From assembly GCA_041401985.1 (NCBI GenBank), contig JAWKTE010000001.1, positions 362,989 through 426,988 on the forward strand: a stretch of 64,000 nucleotides of DNA, given 5' to 3'. Each line of letters starts with the position of its first letter. The stretch's first letter is position 1. The notes below the pieces were generated by a model, which made no database searches, was not told the origin of the DNA, and saw only the letters and a list, made by a program, of their open reading frames with translations. Source of the stretch: JACKHA01 sp041401985. Lineage in GTDB: Bacteria > Planctomycetota > Phycisphaerae > Phycisphaerales > UBA1924. Shown piece after piece: positions 17,728-26,856 of the stretch. Position numbers and translations under genes: made by a program.

Positions 17728-19293
17728 TCACGCCGTCGCTGCATCGGGCACACGTACCGACACCGTCAATTCCGCCGTGGCGGACTCGGCGGGTGTGGCC
17801 GCGGCCGCGCTCTGGGCGTGCAGGCGCCGGGCCCGGTGCTCGGACCAGTCGGTCACGCGCCGGTCGGGCGACTCGGCCCCCGCGTGGATGCGGACGATGT
17901 CGTAGGTGTTGTTCCGCTGGGCGGGGATGAAGCCCGCGTCGCGGATCAGGCGGCACAGCACGGCCTCGTCCAGGCAATACGTCGTGCCCGCGGACGACAC
18001 CACGTTCTCCTCCATCATCACGCTGCCCATGTCGCTCGCGCCGAACATCAGGCCGACCTGCCCGACGTGCGGCCCCATCGTGACCCACGACGCGCCGATG
18101 GAGTAGATGTTGTCGAGCATCAGGCGGCTGATGGCCTGGGTGCGGAGGTAGTCGCTCGAGCCGGACATGCGGACGCGCCGCCCGAACTCGCGGTGGCGCG
18201 AGGGATCGCCCTGGCCGCGAACGTCGGCGCACGCGTCGCCCGGGAACTCGCCGGTGTCTTCGGGGCGGGAGCCCCAGTCCTTGACGCGTCCGAGGGGCGT
18301 GTTCTCGCGCTGGAAGGGCCAGGAGATGAAGGCGGTGTAGTGACCAGGCGCGACGGAGCGACGGAGCGACGCAGCGACGGAGTGCGATGCGTCGAGCCGC
18401 GGCATCGACTCCGGGCCTTCCCCTTCGTCGCTTCGTCGCTGCGTCGCTGCGTCGCTCCTTCCGAGGGCTGCGTCCTGCCAGCGGCGCACGAGCCACATGT
18501 GGTGGATTCGGTCGGCGTAGCCCTCGATGTGGCCGAACATCATCGTGGCGCTGGTGCGCATGCCCAGGGAGTGGGCGGCGTACATGCTGGTGAGCCAGGC
18601 GGTCGCGTCGCACTTGCCCAGCCCGATCTTGCGCCGGACGTGGTGGGCGAAGATCTCGCCCCCGCCGCCGGGCAGCGAGTCGAGCCCGGCCTCCTGCAGG
18701 CGGGCGAGCACCCAGCGGGCCTTGTCGAAGTACGTCGCCCCCGGCGGATCGAAGAAGTTGACGAACTCGACCAGTTCGGGCGGGCTGAAGGCGTGGATGT
18801 GGATGTGGGGGAAACGCTGCTTGATGGAGGCGAGCAGGTCGAGGTAGTAGTCCAGCGGCAGGTCGGGGTTCATGCCGCCCTGCATGAGGATCTGCGTCCC
18901 GCCGATGGCGGAGAGTTGCTCGATCTTCTCGTGGATCTGCTCGTGGGAGAGGGTGTAGGCGTCGTGGTCGTCCGCGTCGCGCCGGAAGGCGCAGAAGGTG
19001 CACTTGGCGGTGCAGACGTTGGTGTAGTTGATGTTGCGGTCGATGACGTAGGTGCGGAACAGGTCGCCGTGGAGCACGCGGCAGCGGGCGTCGGCCCAGC
19101 GCCCGAGCGTGGCGAGCGGCATGCGGTGGAAGAGTTCGAGCCCCTGCTCGGGGGTGAGGCGGGCGGCGCCCGCGACCACGTCCTGCAGCAGGCCCTCGTC
19201 GAGGGCGGACGCGCCCGGGTGCTCGGGCGGCGCGACCCGGGGCGGCCTCGCTTCGGCGGCGGCGGTTGCGTTGTCGGGGTGCGGCGCAAGCAT
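17728..19293 (-). CDS. mqnC: cyclic dehypoxanthinyl futalosine synthase with insertions
   Basis: This 521-residue radical SAM enzyme has the cluster motif C94-x3-C98-x2-C101 (NYTNVCTAKCTFCAF). It also has MqnC blocks GGTQILMQGGMNPDLPLDYY, HIHAFSPPE and SGSSDYLRTQAISRLML. MqnC closes the ring in the futalosine route to menaquinone. Known members are about 370 residues, so this one is long. Residues 278-317 are an insertion encoded by an inverted octamer repeat (GRSDAATQRRSD...RRSVAPG). A second insertion of about 35 residues follows TPLGRVKDWG. Both sit between conserved blocks and keep the frame. The ATG at 19293 was preferred over an upstream GTG. Confidence 0.85.
   Translation of the reverse strand: MLAPHPDNATAAAEARPPRVAPPEHPGASALDEGLLQDVVAGAARLTPEQGLELFHRMPLATLGRWADARCRVLHGDLFRTYVIDRNINYTNVCTAKCTFCAFRRDADDHDAYTLSHEQIHEKIEQLSAIGGTQILMQGGMNPDLPLDYYLDLLASIKQRFPHIHIHAFSPPELVEFVNFFDPPGATYFDKARWVLARLQEAGLDSLPGGGGEIFAHHVRRKIGLGKCDATAWLTSMYAAHSLGMRTSATMMFGHIEGYADRIHHMWLVRRWQDAALGRSDAATQRRSDEGEGPESMPRLDASHSVAASLRRSVAPGHYTAFISWPFQRENTPLGRVKDWGSRPEDTGEFPGDACADVRGQGDPSRHREFGRRVRMSGSSDYLRTQAISRLMLDNIYSIGASWVTMGPHVGQVGLMFGASDMGSVMMEENVVSSAGTTYCLDEAVLCRLIRDAGFIPAQRNNTYDIVRIHAGAESPDRRVTDWSEHRARRLHAQSAAAATPAESATAELTVSVRVPDAATA
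18348..18459. repeat. inverted octamer array inside mqnC
   Basis: Left arm: about four copies of GCGACGGA/GCGACGCA at 18348-18382. Right arm: about four copies of CGTCGCTT/CGTCGCTG at 18424-18459. The arms are complementary, so the DNA can fold into a long hairpin with a loop of about 40 bases. The array stays in frame and encodes the extra segment of MqnC. Confidence 0.75.
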
Positions 19294-19383
19294 GGTGGGC
19301 TCCACCCTGTATTGTCGCCTACCCGCGCACAAGTTTCAAGAAACTCTGAAAGTTCCGGACTGGTTTCCGGACGGGTCGGAACA

Positions 19384-19411
19384 GGGGGGCAGGCCGCGCG
19401 GCCCGCCCCCC
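19384..19411 (-). terminator. hairpin terminator of PEP-CTERM gene
   Basis: GGGGGGC ... GCCCCCC arms enclose the inner palindrome GGCCGCGCGGCC. The hairpin lies about 50 bases past the minus-strand stop at 19464. The following bases are not T-rich, so the call is tentative. Confidence 0.4.
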
Positions 19412-19463
19412 GGGGTTGGCGATCGGTTCTCGGCCGGGGCTCGGCCCCGCCGCGCTGGAGGCC

Positions 19464-20132
19464 TCAGGCGCGACGCCGCCTCGCGCCACACAGCACGCCC
19501 AGGCCCAGCAGCGAGGCGGTCGCCGGGCTGGGCACGACCATCTGCACGATGCTGCCGGTGGAGGGCACCACGCCGGGAACGCCCGGCCCGGCCGAAGCGC
19601 CGGCGAAGTCGAGCGACGTGAACGCCGAGGGCGGGGCCCCGAGCGCGTTCGTGTAGTCCTGGATGATGAAGTGCCAGGTCTCGCCGGGCTCGAAGATGCC
19701 GTCGGGGGTCATCGACTCGAACACGAGCGGGCGGTTGCCGCCGAGGAAGTCGATGCGGAATGCCTGGGTGCGCAGGCCCGGCGCCAGGGCGCTCTCGGCC
19801 ACGCCGTCCTCGTTGCTCAGGGTGGTCTCGGGGTCGGCGACGTAGAACAGGTCGGCCCAGGAGGTCATGGTGAGGTTTGTCATCACGACCAGCGCGTTGG
19901 GCACCGCCGGGTTGTCGGTCAGCGGGCAGGCAGGCTGCTGGGTGAAGGTCGCGGCGGAGTCGATGAGTTCGTCGATGGGGAAGATGGGGGCGTTGCCGAG
20001 TTCCTCGACGGCGAAGAGCGGGCCGTGGTTGTCGCAGAGCGGGGTGTCGGCGTACAGGCCGTTGACGGGGTTGGCCATGGCGGGGGCCGCGAGGAGCGTG
20101 GCGGCCAGGATGGTGGTGCGAGCGCGTGTCAT
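19464..20132 (-). CDS. PEP-CTERM-type exported protein
   Basis: The start at 20132 has a strong AAGGAGG ribosome site. The 222-residue product has a signal peptide (about 1-20, ending APAMA). Its C-terminal sorting signal is VPSPATASLLGLGVLC plus ARRRR. PEP-CTERM proteins are exported and processed by exosortase-type enzymes. The body is a Cys-poor beta-rich domain with several Asn/Asp-rich loops and no recognised catalytic motif. A start at 20213 would add an unlikely basic extension. No exosortase gene is seen in the window. Confidence 0.8.
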   Translation of the reverse strand: MTRARTTILAATLLAAPAMANPVNGLYADTPLCDNHGPLFAVEELGNAPIFPIDELIDSAATFTQQPACPLTDNPAVPNALVVMTNLTMTSWADLFYVADPETTLSNEDGVAESALAPGLRTQAFRIDFLGGNRPLVFESMTPDGIFEPGETWHFIIQDYTNALGAPPSAFTSLDFAGASAGPGVPGVVPSTGSIVQMVVPSPATASLLGLGVLCGARRRRA

Positions 20133-20357
20133 GTCGGAACCTCCTTCGCGTGCGTGGGACGCGGCTTCGGCCGCGCCGTCGGTGTCGAAGCGACGCCGCC
20201 GCGCGGTGCTCACACGACTCGGGAGGAAAAAGGCGAGATTCCGCAGCGGATCGTCGGCGGCACGCTCGTGCGTGGCGCTCGACTCGATGTGTCCCCGGTT
20301 GGAAGCGACTCGGCACCACGTGCCTCACGCGGCGCACGATCGGGCGTCGCGCGGGGC

Positions 20358-20693
20358 TCAGCCGCGCCCCGGCCTGGTCCACCCCGATTCCTGGTCCTTC
20401 TCCAGCACTTGCCCCGCCTGGCGGATGCACCGCTCGCAGGCCCACGCCTCGTCGCGCAGCGGGCTGCGCCAGTGCTTCTGGCTTCGCTCCTCCAGACAAA
20501 GCGTGCAGGCGACGCCCGCGGGGGGGGCCTCGCCCGCGTCGTCCACCACCACCTGTGCGTACGCCAGCGTGAGGCACTTCACACAGACCAGCGCCCCGCG
20601 ATGGCCCTCGACCATCTGGCGGTCCTCGCTCCACGGGTTCAGGCAGAAGTCGCACTTGAAGAAGTCGTTGCCGCGGGCGGAGGGATCGTGCAT
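20358..20693 (-). CDS. small zinc-ribbon protein, ClpX-type
   Basis: This 111-residue protein has two four-cysteine zinc ribbons: CDFCLNPWSED ... CVKC (about 13-40) and CTLCLEERS ... CERC (about 64-95). The first resembles the ClpX N-terminal zinc-binding domain. No ATPase domain follows, so it may be an adaptor or regulator. The ATG at 20693 was chosen because the segment upstream in the same frame is made of the octamer repeat. Confidence 0.65.
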   Translation of the reverse strand: MHDPSARGNDFFKCDFCLNPWSEDRQMVEGHRGALVCVKCLTLAYAQVVVDDAGEAPPAGVACTLCLEERSQKHWRSPLRDEAWACERCIRQAGQVLEKDQESGWTRPGRG

Positions 20694-20739
20694 GGGGAAG
20701 GAAAGGTGCCGAGGTGGCGGGGTGTCAAGGTGGGGGGCG

Positions 20740-20917
20740 GAGAAGGGGCAGAGGGGCCAAGGGGCAGAGGGACAGAGGGGGAGAGGGGCAGTGAGGAAGT
20801 GGGAAGCCATTGAACGAATCGGCCCGCTGGCCTCGCGACGCGGCTCTGTCCCTTCGCCCCTCTGCCCCTTCGCCCCTCTGCCCCTTCGCCCCTTCGTCCC
20901 TCGGCCCCTCGCCCCCC
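20740..20917. repeat. inverted purine/pyrimidine octamer arrays
   Basis: Purine-rich units such as GGGGCAGA and GGGACAGA fill 20740-20800. Complementary units such as CCCTCTGC and CCCCTTCG fill 20844-20917. The arms are imperfect inverted repeats spanning the divergent start region of the genes at 20693 (-) and 20933 (+). Confidence 0.75.
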
Positions 20918-20932
20918 CATTACACTCCCGCC

Positions 20933-21655
20933 ATGCCCACCTGGGACGACATCGTGAAGTTCCTGAGTTCCTATGGCCCGGCCATCGGGCTGGCCGCGAC
21001 CTGGGGCGGCATCCTGTTCGCGTGGTGGCGTCGGCGTGTCTCGTGGAAGCGCAAGTCGTTCATCCGCCAGGTGAACTTCTCGCTCAACGACGTCCGCGAT
21101 TCCACCCTCGTCCTCCGCACGCTGCTGGAAGACGACGCCCGCAAAGTCTGGCTCAACGAGCACGGCGTCGGGCTCGTGCTCGACGCGGCCCGCAAGACCA
21201 CCGTCGCCCAACCGTTCGTCTCGATGGGCAACGCCGAGGACCAGGGGTACATCCTGCGGGCGGTGCTCAACGTGCTCTCCGAGCGGTTCGCGGAACTGCA
21301 CGTCGGGCGGACGCTGGGCGTGCCCGTGAAGGCCGCGACGTATGTGTTCGGGCTGACCTGCGAGAAGTACGGCAACATCCGGACGCAGAAACTCCGCGTC
21401 ATCATCGCGCGGCCGGAGTTGCTCGACGCCCTGTTCGGCCCGACGCCGAAGTGGCGGGTGCCCGATGGCGGCGAAGGCGTGCCGCCCACGTCAGCCGCAA
21501 GCGACGCCGCGCCCACCGCCGAACTCCGGCTCGAGCACACGGTCCACAAGGACCGCCTGAGCACGCTCCGCGTCCTGCACCGTTTGTGGACCTCGAACAG
21601 CCCGAAGCAGCGCCGGCTGGTCGACACCGTCGAGATCGGCATCCCGATCGCGTGA
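20933..21655 (+). CDS. membrane-anchored hypothetical protein
   Basis: This 240-residue protein has one N-terminal membrane helix (about 12-30, GPAIGLAATWGGILFAWW) followed by a basic stretch RRRVSWKRKS. A soluble domain of about 200 residues follows, rich in Leu and Arg with conserved-looking segments NFSLNDVRDSTLVLRTLLED and LRVIIARPELLDALF. No known domain is recognised. Start at 20933 follows the octamer array directly. Confidence 0.65.
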   Translation: MPTWDDIVKFLSSYGPAIGLAATWGGILFAWWRRRVSWKRKSFIRQVNFSLNDVRDSTLVLRTLLEDDARKVWLNEHGVGLVLDAARKTTVAQPFVSMGNAEDQGYILRAVLNVLSERFAELHVGRTLGVPVKAATYVFGLTCEKYGNIRTQKLRVIIARPELLDALFGPTPKWRVPDGGEGVPPTSAASDAAPTAELRLEHTVHKDRLSTLRVLHRLWTSNSPKQRRLVDTVEIGIPIA

Positions 21656-21701
21656 GTGCCGGGCCGGTGGGTCGTGGCGTCGTTCCAATTGGCAACGACA
21701 A

Positions 21702-21733
21702 GGCCCCCGGCGAATCTCTCTCCGCCGGGGGCC
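21702..21733. terminator. bidirectional terminator hairpin
   Basis: GGCCCCCGGCG / CGCCGGGGGCC is a perfect 11-bp stem with a 10-nt loop. It lies between convergent genes that end at 21655 (+) and 21782 (-). Confidence 0.6.
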
Positions 21734-21781
21734 GGGGGTTGGTGTCATTCGGCCGGATCGGATCGGCACACGCGGGCGGGC

Positions 21782-22966
21782 TCACTCGCGCCGGCGCTTG
21801 GCCGCCAGGATCCCGCCGATCGACAGCAGCATGGCCGAGCCGGGGGCCGGGACGATGGCGCACTGGGCGGTGATCCAGTCGATGTTGGCCTGGGTCAGCG
21901 GCACGCCGCCGGCCAGGCGCCCGTAGGGCACGACGCCGCCGGGCCAACCGCCCATCGGCGTCTCGCCCCAGGCGTGCACGCCGATGATCACGTTGGTGAA
22001 CAGGGCCATGTCGTCGCCGGCGTGTGCCGGCCCGAAGTCCCAGTCGGAACCCGCGCCGGGGCGGTCGAAGTTGCCGACGAACTGGGTGGACATCTGGCTG
22101 ACCAGGTAGGGGCTGCCCGAGTCCCCGCCGTAGGACGTGCCCTCGGCGACGAGAAAGTTGTGGGCCGCGCCGTGGGCGCCGGGGGCGGCGGGCATGTCGA
22201 ATGACCATTGGACGGAGCCGTACGAGTACGCCTGCCCGTTGACCGTGTAGTCCGCGTTGGTGGGTCCGGTGATGACGTTGTTCTGGAAGCGCTTCGTGTG
22301 GTCGGGGCCGGCGGTGGTCATGCCGGCGGGCAGGCCGGCGATCGGGTCGGCGGCGACGAAGTCGCCGGTGCCGCCGTAACCCGGCTGCGTGAACCGCTGG
22401 TTGGTCGCCTGGGCTTGGGTGGTGGGCAGCATGGCCAGCGGGCTGACCTGGTCGAAGAACGCGTTCTTCGGGACGCGGACGCCGATGACCGCGAGATCAA
22501 CAGGGGCGCCCATGCCCCCCATCGCCGCGGGAAGCGGCGCGCGGCGGATGATGTTGTCGGCCCCGCCGAACACGCCCTGCGCCCCGGTGTCGCCGAACCC
22601 GATGACCGCGTTGCCGACGGTGCCGGCCGGGTTGGCGACGTGGTCGGCGGTCAGCACGCAGTACCAGGCGAAGTTCGGATCGGCGTCGTTGTGCTTGCTG
22701 ATGATCGAGCCGGAGCCGATGCGTGTGCCGCCAGCGGCCAGGCCCCAGTTGATCTCCACCACCGAGTTCAGCGGGTCGAACGCCCCGCCCGCGGCCGCGG
22801 GGGCTCGCCACGGCGCGAGTTGGGCCCGCGGCCCGGTGTCGATGTCGCCCAGGGCCGCCGGGGCCAGGGCGACGCCCGCGATCCCCGCGATCATGATCGC
22901 CAGGCTGTTCTGCGTGCGCCGCGTGAGTGCGTGAACCGAATCGTCGCTCTTGATCTGCTCGTACAT
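21782..22966 (-). CDS. trypsin-like serine protease with PEP-CTERM signal
   Basis: This 394-residue protein has a signal peptide (about residues 20-42, LAIMIAGIAGVALAPAALG). The catalytic triad signatures are VLTADHVAN (His), VDLAVIGV (Asp) and SYGGDSGSPYLV (Ser). It ends with VPAPGSAMLLSIGGILA followed by KRRR, a PEP-CTERM sorting motif. It is probably an exported, surface-retained S1-family protease. All three catalytic residues are present. The ATG at 22966 was preferred to the 23053 start because the signal peptide follows it. Confidence 0.85.
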   Translation of the reverse strand: MYEQIKSDDSVHALTRRTQNSLAIMIAGIAGVALAPAALGDIDTGPRAQLAPWRAPAAAGGAFDPLNSVVEINWGLAAGGTRIGSGSIISKHNDADPNFAWYCVLTADHVANPAGTVGNAVIGFGDTGAQGVFGGADNIIRRAPLPAAMGGMGAPVDLAVIGVRVPKNAFFDQVSPLAMLPTTQAQATNQRFTQPGYGGTGDFVAADPIAGLPAGMTTAGPDHTKRFQNNVITGPTNADYTVNGQAYSYGSVQWSFDMPAAPGAHGAAHNFLVAEGTSYGGDSGSPYLVSQMSTQFVGNFDRPGAGSDWDFGPAHAGDDMALFTNVIIGVHAWGETPMGGWPGGVVPYGRLAGGVPLTQANIDWITAQCAIVPAPGSAMLLSIGGILAAKRRRE

Positions 22967-23092
22967 GGCTGCCTCCCGTATCCAGCGGCCCGGCCCCTCG
23001 CACACCCGTGCGAGCGGCCCCGCTCCCACTTGAACGGAGGCTGGCCGGCGCACTCACGCGCCGGGGTTGTCGAGCCTTTGACGGATCGGGTT

Positions 23093-23191
23093 GAACGCGA
23101 AGGACGCGACGGAACGCGACGAGCCCAGGTGTCCGGTGTGCCAGTCACACCCCGGCTTCTGCCATCGCGTCCCTTCGCTTCCTTCGCGGTC
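23093..23191. repeat. inverted octamer-like array
   Basis: Units resembling GCGAAGGAC, GCGACGGAA and GCGAC (23095-23123) face complementary CGCGTCCC, TTCGCTTCC and TTCGCGG units (23165-23189). This is the same design as the arrays at 18348 and 20740 but shorter. It lies upstream of the protease gene, past the end of the MeaB-like gene. Confidence 0.6.
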
Positions 23192-23212
23192 CATCGGAAG
23201 AGCCGGGACGCC

Positions 23213-24427
23213 CTACCCCAGCAGCGACTCGAGCAACTCCGGCACGCCCTTGGCGTGCGTCGCCACGGTCTCGAACACCTTCCGCCGCCCGGCGACCTCT
23301 CTCAGGTCGCGCAGCAGTTCGTTCTGGCCCGGGTGGTCGGCCTTGTTGCACACGAACACGTCCGCGATCTCCAGGATCCCGGCCTTGTCCATCTGCACCG
23401 CGTCGCCCATCCCCGGCGTGAGCACCACCACCGTCCGGTCCACATGCTCGCGGATCAGCGTCTCGTTCTGGCCGGCACCCACCGTCTCGATCAAAACCGT
23501 GTCGAACGGCTCGGTCGCCCCGCCCGCGTCGCCGCCAGTGCCGGAACCGCCGGCCCCGTACGCCCCGCCGATCAATTCCGTGATCTCCCCCAGCGCGTGG
23601 TAGTCCTCGCCCCGGATCGCCAGGCTGCGATAGAACACCGCCTCGTCGAGCGTGTTGAAGTCCATGCGCAGGCGATCGCCAAGCAGCGCCCCCGATGTGA
23701 TCGGGCTCTTCGGGTCGAACGCCACCACCGCGATCCGCCCGGCGCACTTCGGATCCCCCGCCCGCGACCGGCGCGTGAACTCCGCGGCCAACTGGGCCGA
23801 CAGCGTGCTCTTGCCCGCCCCCGGCGAGCCGGTCACGCCGATGACCCGCACCGGGCGACGCCGCCTCGCCCCGCTCCGCACCGCCTGCCCGTCGTGGGCC
23901 AGCGAGATGTCGCGGGCCAGCTGGGCCGTCGGGTGCGCCTTTCCATTAACGCCCGGCGCCACCGTCTGGTCGTACGCCCGCACGGTCTCCTTCACCGCCT
24001 CCACGATGTCCAGCAGCCCGACGCCGGTCGTGAAGCACCGGCGGATGCCGGATTCGAGCAGTTCCCGGATGTCCTCCTGCGGGATGATCCCGCCCATGAC
24101 GATCGGCAGGTCGGGGCGCCCCACCGCGGCCCGCTGCTCGAGCAGTTTCGGCCCCAGCACCCGGTGCGAGTTGCTCATCATGCTGGCCGCGATCACGTCG
24201 CAGTCCTCGTCGCGGGCCGACAGGGCGATCGACCGCGGCGTCTGCCACAGCCCCGAGTAGATCACGTGCACGCCCGAATCGCGCAGGGCCCGCGCGATGA
24301 CCTTCACGCCGCGATCGTGCCCGTCGAGGCCCATCTTGCCCAGCAGGACGCGCGGGCGGTGCGGGAGGTCGGCGCAGCGGTCGGTCTTCTCGAACTCGCT
24401 GGTCGGAGCGTTGAGGGAGGTGGCCAT
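23213..24427 (-). CDS. B12-binding domain fused to MeaB/ArgK GTPase
   Basis: This 404-residue protein has an N-terminal cobalamin-binding domain (about 24-150) with the base-off motif D35-G-H37-D-R-G40. The His37 is the expected cobalt ligand. A G-protein domain follows (about 190-404) with Walker A GSPGAGKST (200-208), FDTVLIETVGAGQNE and the NKAD base-recognition motif. MeaB-type GTPases load and protect B12-dependent acyl-CoA mutases. IcmF has the same two domains followed by the mutase catalytic domain, which is absent here. No mutase gene lies nearby, so the partner is elsewhere or the function differs. Confidence 0.85.
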   Translation of the reverse strand: MATSLNAPTSEFEKTDRCADLPHRPRVLLGKMGLDGHDRGVKVIARALRDSGVHVIYSGLWQTPRSIALSARDEDCDVIAASMMSNSHRVLGPKLLEQRAAVGRPDLPIVMGGIIPQEDIRELLESGIRRCFTTGVGLLDIVEAVKETVRAYDQTVAPGVNGKAHPTAQLARDISLAHDGQAVRSGARRRRPVRVIGVTGSPGAGKSTLSAQLAAEFTRRSRAGDPKCAGRIAVVAFDPKSPITSGALLGDRLRMDFNTLDEAVFYRSLAIRGEDYHALGEITELIGGAYGAGGSGTGGDAGGATEPFDTVLIETVGAGQNETLIREHVDRTVVVLTPGMGDAVQMDKAGILEIADVFVCNKADHPGQNELLRDLREVAGRRKVFETVATHAKGVPELLESLLG

Positions 24428-24503
24428 GGCGGATCATTGGCGGGGAGGGGCGGGCGGTGGGCGGCACGCCCCGCCGCGTACACTGCGCCGACTGGAGACC
24501 CCC

Positions 24504-25286
<783 letters not shown>

Positions 25287-25456
25287 CCCGAGCGGGGCGG
25301 GCACCGCCGGGTTGTTCCCCGGAACTCGCAATTCAGGGCGGTGCGAATCTTGCCGAGACTTCCGGGGGGTGGGTACGCTCCGGGTTCCCGCCCGGTTGGG
25401 GGTGCGGGCTTCGGCGCCCGTTCCCGCCCGCGAACCCGCGGCATCGGAGTCGAGCC

Positions 25457-26077
25457 ATGGCCGAGAAGTACCGCACCGCACTGCTCTTTGGCGCCCCGGG
25501 CGTCGGCAAGGGCACCCAGGGCAAGATCATCGGGAACATCCCCGGGTTCTTCCACCTCTCCTGCGGCGAGGTCTTCCGCACCCTCGACACGTCCAGCCCC
25601 CTGGGCAAGACGTTCATGGAGTACTCCTCCAAGGGCGAACTCGTGCCCGACGACGTCACCGTCAAGATGTGGCACGAGAACCTGCACGCCCAGACCATCC
25701 TGAGCATCTACAAGCCGGGCGTCGACCTGCTCGTGCTCGACGGCATCCCCCGCAGCGTCAGCCAGGCCAGCCTCCTGCGCGACCACGTCGAGGTTCTGGC
25801 GATCATCCACCTGACCTGCAAGAACAAGGAAGAGATGATCCGCCGCCTCCGCCGCCGCGCGCTGAAAGAGAACCGCGTCGACGACGCGCGCGAGGACGTG
25901 ATCCGCAAGCGCTGGGAGGTCTACGAGAAGGAGACCTTCCCGGTGCTGGAGCAGTACCCCAAGGAACTGGTCCACAACGTCGACGCCATCGGCTCGCCCG
26001 CGGTCGTGCTCATGCACGTGCTCGACGTGCTGGCGCCGGTGCAGGAAGCGCACTTCAAGGACACGGCCACCGGTTGA
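25457..26077 (+). CDS. adenylate-kinase-like nucleoside monophosphate kinase
   Basis: This 206-residue protein has the P-loop GAPGVGKGTQ (about 12-21), the AMP-binding HLSCGEVFR, and the LID-region arginines R..R (RRLRRRALKENRVDDARED). LDGIPRS replaces the usual LDGFPR. It resembles adenylate kinase with a short LID lacking zinc cysteines. It is probably an Adk or an Adk-like nucleotide kinase; substrate preference is not certain. Start at 25457 is supported by family length. Confidence 0.78.
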   Translation: MAEKYRTALLFGAPGVGKGTQGKIIGNIPGFFHLSCGEVFRTLDTSSPLGKTFMEYSSKGELVPDDVTVKMWHENLHAQTILSIYKPGVDLLVLDGIPRSVSQASLLRDHVEVLAIIHLTCKNKEEMIRRLRRRALKENRVDDAREDVIRKRWEVYEKETFPVLEQYPKELVHNVDAIGSPAVVLMHVLDVLAPVQEAHFKDTATG

Positions 26078-26142
26078 ACCACCGACGTGCCACGCCCTTC
26101 GGGGCCCTGGCCGAAGGTCGTGCCGATGCGCGGACGGACGCC

Positions 26143-26244
26143 CGACGTGTGGCATGCCTGTGGCTTTGCACAGGCATGGCGACCGTGCAGTCCATCCCGC
26201 TGATCGAGCATGGCTGCTCCGAGCAGCAGCCATGCCACACGTCG
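26143..26244. repeat. branched palindromic element
   Basis: A 14-bp outer inverted repeat (26143-26156 and 26231-26244) encloses two further hairpins. One has 10-bp arms at 26153-26162 and 26169-26178; the other has 10-bp arms at 26209-26218 and 26225-26234. The whole can form a cloverleaf-like structure. It sits in the 370-bp gap after the kinase gene, where no coding frame is supported. Confidence 0.7.
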
Positions 26245-26282
26245 AGGCTCCCCCGGCGAACGCGACGCGCAAGCGAGTGTGC

Positions 26283-26318
26283 CACCGAGTCACGCCCGCT
26301 CTGGGGCGTTACTCGGTG
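26283..26318. repeat. nested hairpin
   Basis: CACCGAGT pairs with ACTCGGTG (outer 8 bp), and ACGCCC pairs with GGGCGT inside. It follows the branched element by about 40 bp. It may act as terminator or as part of the same repeat family. Confidence 0.55.
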
Positions 26319-26447
26319 CCGATGAACCACAACGCCATGAACGCCTTTGTGCGCAATCCGCAACGCCACGAGCACGTTTGTGCGCCAATCACTGCCCGTA
26401 ACCCAACTCCCACTTGAACCCACACCGCCCCATGCAATCCTGACTGC

Positions 26448-26834
26448 ATGGCCGCCCTTCTCGACCAACCCGAGCCCGCCCAACCCGATTCGTCCCAACC
26501 CGACGCCGACCTCCAAGACCCCACGAGCGAACTCTTCGCCGCTCTCCTCGCCTCCTACTTCCACGACGACCTCCCCGCCAACATCATCGCTGCCAACCAC
26601 AACATCGACCTCCGTCGGTTCATCCGGTGGCGCTCCTCCCCCCTCGTCACCAACCTCATCAACGACATCCGCGCCTTCGACCACCTCCGCGCCCACGACA
26701 TCGCCTCCCGCAACGCCCCAGCCGCGGCCCACAGGCTCGCCGGTCTCATCGAGAGCGCCCCCCACCCCGAAGCCCGCAAAGCCGCCGCCGTTCTCCTCCG
26801 CCTCGCCGCCCGACCTCCTCACGGCCCTCAAGGT
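26448..26834 (+). CDS. hypothetical protein, no stop at expected end
   Basis: The frame from 26448 has strong third-position C/G bias for about 125 codons. It encodes an acidic N-terminus and a helical middle with ANIIAANHNIDLRRFIRW, like a small DNA-binding or helix-turn-helix segment. After about 26820 the coding bias is lost, but the frame stays open until 28649, antisense to two minus-strand genes. The bias loss coincides with a palindrome at 26834. The coordinates given mark the region with coding bias, not a true stop. It may be truncated at its 3' end by the repeat. Confidence 0.4.
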
Positions 26835-26856
26835 GGCTCAGGCTTGCAGCCTGAGC
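26834..26856. repeat. hairpin at convergent gene ends
   Basis: GGCTCAGG and CCTGAGCC arms with a 7-nt loop overlap the stop codon of the minus-strand zinc-ribbon gene. The palindrome also marks where the plus-strand gene loses coding bias. Confidence 0.55.

Noticed and set aside
20939..21650. Minus-strand frame opposite the membrane-anchored protein
   Set aside because: It is a Ser/Arg-rich shadow of the plus-strand gene.
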